DNA from: Anaerolineae bacterium
Lineage (GTDB): Bacteria > Chloroflexota > Anaerolineae > JAFGEY01
Assembly: GCA_016929205.1 (NCBI GenBank)
Contig: JAFGJF010000266.1
Span: 1 to 7,143 of the forward strand
Reading direction: 5' to 3'
Length of the DNA stretch: 7,143 nt
Under the pieces are notes generated by a model, which was given only the letters and a program-made list of their open reading frames with translations, did not search any database and was not told the origin of the DNA. Below are positions 5,744 through 7,143 of the stretch, piece after piece (position 1 is the stretch's first letter; each line of letters starts with the position of its first letter). Position numbers and translations under genes: made by a program.

Positions 5744-5790
5744 CCTGCGACGCATTGCATACCACACCCGAGGAGAAAACGACGACGACG

Positions 5791-5814
5791 TAGGGGCAGG
5801 GCTTGTACCTGGCC
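5791..5814. repeat. GTAGGGGC-type palindromic intergenic repeat, probably decayed
   Basis: GGGGCAGG (5793-5800) and CCTGGCC (5808-5814) pair with one bulge around a 7-nt loop. The 'GTAGGGGCAGGG...' opening is like dispersed repeats seen in Chloroflexota and cyanobacterial intergenic regions, recalled from general knowledge. It lies 47 nt after the ferredoxin stop and could act as a weak end for that transcript, though no T-run follows. Confidence 0.45.
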
Positions 5815-5840
5815 AAATCCCCCACACGCACGAGAAACGG

Positions 5841-5872
5841 TAGGTTGGGTTGAGGTCCTCCGAAACCCAACG
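5841..5872. repeat. GTTGGGTT/AACCCAAC palindromic intergenic repeat
   Basis: Perfect 8-bp arms GTTGGGTT (5844-5851) and AACCCAAC (5864-5871) surround a 12-nt spacer that contains a further GAGG/CCTC dyad. The element resembles the widespread 'TAGGTTGGGTTGAG...CGAAACCCAACG' intergenic repeat of cyanobacteria and Chloroflexota, recalled from general knowledge. Its right end is only 3 nt from the hsdR stop codon (5875-5877), so it would form a hairpin at the 3' end of the hsdR mRNA. No T-run follows on either strand. Confidence 0.6.
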
Positions 5873-5874
5873 GT

Positions 5875-7143
5875 TCACCTGTCACCTCCCGTTTTGCCTC
5901 TCTGATACTGCTCAAACAGCCAGTCGAAAAAACGATCCTTGGCCTGGGGATTATCCGTCACCTGCTTGTAGAATTTAAAAAAGGCGTCGATCATGTCGGC
6001 AAAGTGCTCGTCGGCGATCTGGTCGAACAGCAGGCGGAAGGTGTCGGGCGGGTTGGCTGCCGAGCCCTTTGCCAGGGCGATATCGCCTTCCAGCTTGCCC
6101 CGCAGGTGGTGGATCGCCGCTTCCGCATCGCCGTTGGTGGGAATGTGATAGATCCGGTTCAGTTCCTCAATGATCACCGAGAGCGGATCGCGTTCTTGTT
6201 CCGTTTCGCTGCCGCCGCGCCCTCCCATCCCTACCGGGGCCAGTTCGCTTTCGCCGCGCTCCAACTCGATATAGCCGTCAAAGGTCTCGCGGACGCGGTA
6301 AAAGTCGAGGTCGACCTGGTGATAGAGGTCCATTGGCAAACTGCCGCGCGCGTCGGGCAGCCGCTGCAGGATGCGGCGCAGCAAAAAGCGGTAAAAATGG
6401 AAGCGTTTTTCCCACTCGGTTTCGACAAAAGAGAGGATCTGCGACAAAAAGGCGTACAGGCGGGTGAAATCGTTGAGCCGGCCCCGAAAGGCCTGCTGCT
6501 CCTCCTTGTCGATCTCGGCGACGCGGTCGACGACGGGGTCCACCAGGGCATAGAGAGCAGCCAGATCGGCGCGGCGGCCCTGCAGGTAGGCGCGCACAAA
6601 GACGTCGATCTCGTCTTCGTCGTAAAGGTGGGTGTCGTCCAGTTCGGCCTGGAGCTGGTACAGGACGTTGGGATCGGTCTGCTCGCTGAGCAACGTCGCC
6701 TCGTAGTAGGGTTCAAAGGCGCGCCGGATATCGTCGGCCTCGTTGACAAAGTCGAGGACCATCGTCTCTTTTTTGTGCGGCTTGTAGGTGCGGTTGAGAC
6801 GGGAGAGGGTCTGCACGGCGTTGACCCCGCCCAGCTTTTTGTCGACGTACATCGTATGCAGCAGCGGCTGGTCAAAGCCGGTCTGGAACTTGTTGGCCAC
6901 GATCAGCAGCCGGTAGTCGGCCTGCTTGAACACCTCGGCCGTGGCGCTTTCGGGGATGCGCTTGCCCGCCGAGGCCGTATTCATCCCGGTCTCGGTATAG
7001 CTGTTCGCGCCATCCTCGACCGTGCCGGAAAAGGCGACCAGGCTTTTGAAGGGGTAGCCCTGCTGCTGGAGGTAGGCATCGACGGCAAGCTTGAAACGGA
7101 CGGCGTGCAGGCGCGAGCGGGTGACGATCATGGCCTTGGCCCG
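5875..7143 (-). CDS. hsdR: HsdR, type I restriction enzyme R subunit (C-terminal part, cut by window edge)
   Basis: This is the motor and nuclease subunit of a type I restriction-modification complex, which moves DNA past the complex by ATP hydrolysis and cuts unmodified DNA. The visible 422 residues include the end of the second helicase lobe and the C-terminal helical domain that contacts HsdM; a full HsdR is about 800-1,100 residues. 'AMIVTRSRLHAVRF' (about 7093-7137) fits helicase motif IV. 'LLIVANKFQTGFDQPLL' (about 6859-6909) is motif V, and 'QTLSRLNRTY' (about 6784-6813) is motif VI with both Arg. The rest is Leu/Glu/Arg-rich helix, as in the family. The frame is open to the window edge, so the ATG at 7131 is internal and not a start. 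The N-terminal nuclease domain (PD-(D/E)xK) and motifs I-III lie outside, so whether the enzyme is intact cannot be judged. hsdM and hsdS would be expected to the right. The stop is a TGA at 5875-5877, and the gene converges on the ferredoxin gene. Confidence 0.92.
   Translation of the reverse strand, partial: RAKAMIVTRSRLHAVRFKLAVDAYLQQQGYPFKSLVAFSGTVEDGANSYTETGMNTASAGKRIPESATAEVFKQADYRLLIVANKFQTGFDQPLLHTMYVDKKLGGVNAVQTLSRLNRTYKPHKKETMVLDFVNEADDIRRAFEPYYEATLLSEQTDPNVLYQLQAELDDTHLYDEDEIDVFVRAYLQGRRADLAALYALVDPVVDRVAEIDKEEQQAFRGRLNDFTRLYAFLSQILSFVETEWEKRFHFYRFLLRRILQRLPDARGSLPMDLYHQVDLDFYRVRETFDGYIELERGESELAPVGMGGRGGSETEQERDPLSVIIEELNRIYHIPTNGDAEAAIHHLRGKLEGDIALAKGSAANPPDTFRLLFDQIADEHFADMIDAFFKFYKQVTDNPQAKDRFFDWLFEQYQRGKTGGDR

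Noticed and set aside
5627..5915. Minus-strand open frames across the convergent gap
   Set aside because: They run through palindromic repeats and the end of the ferredoxin gene; no domain or start signal.
7129..7131. ATG at 7131 as the start of the restriction gene
   Set aside because: The frame continues to the window edge and the ATG falls inside helicase motif IV, so the protein extends further right.

Overview
The window looks like part of a Chloroflexota-type chromosome, perhaps Anaerolineae or a related class. This is an inference from four things: moderately high G+C by eye, a Ser/Thr kinase with an NTPxxY-like 'GTPDYTPLEQY' activation segment, extracytoplasmic proteins with Thr/Pro-rich linkers, and short palindromic intergenic repeats of kinds common in Chloroflexota and cyanobacteria. 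No rRNA or tRNA gene is present to fix the taxonomy.

Left part (1-4549, all minus strand). Read in the direction of transcription, a large membrane protein comes first (N-terminal zinc ribbon, one membrane helix, TPR repeats, TolB/WD40-like propeller; 4549 to 2549). A hairpin and a new promoter follow. Next comes a probable three-gene operon: a coiled-coil protein with three zinc ribbons (2382 to 1711), a PknB-type Ser/Thr kinase with a C-terminal pair of membrane helices (1646 to 429), and the start of murF (369 to the left edge), which makes the UDP-MurNAc-pentapeptide of peptidoglycan. The layout suggests membrane-linked phosphorylation signalling tied to cell-wall synthesis. The kinase has no visible outside domain of its own, while the upstream gene encodes a large outside domain, so the two could act together; this is a hypothesis.

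Two of these genes (the propeller protein and murF) have promoter-like -35/-10 pairs that end 6-7 nt before the ATG and no usable Shine-Dalgarno, which suggests leaderless mRNAs. The kinase, the zinc-ribbon gene and the ferredoxin gene have ordinary Shine-Dalgarno sequences.

Middle part (4550-5874). A plus-strand gene for an EFR1-type protein (flavodoxin-like domain plus two [4Fe-4S] ferredoxin motifs; 4868-5743) stands alone. Degenerate palindromic repeats lie on both sides of it: a CACAGAG-type repeat upstream and two different repeat types packed downstream.

Right part (5875-7143, minus strand). This is the C-terminal part of a type I restriction enzyme R subunit (HsdR), converging on the ferredoxin gene. 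Its 5' part and any hsdM/hsdS partners lie beyond the right edge.

I found no CRISPR array, transposase, tRNA or rRNA. The best candidates for something new are the zinc-ribbon/kinase/murF module with its propeller neighbour, the leaderless starts, and a G11 tract inside the propeller gene.
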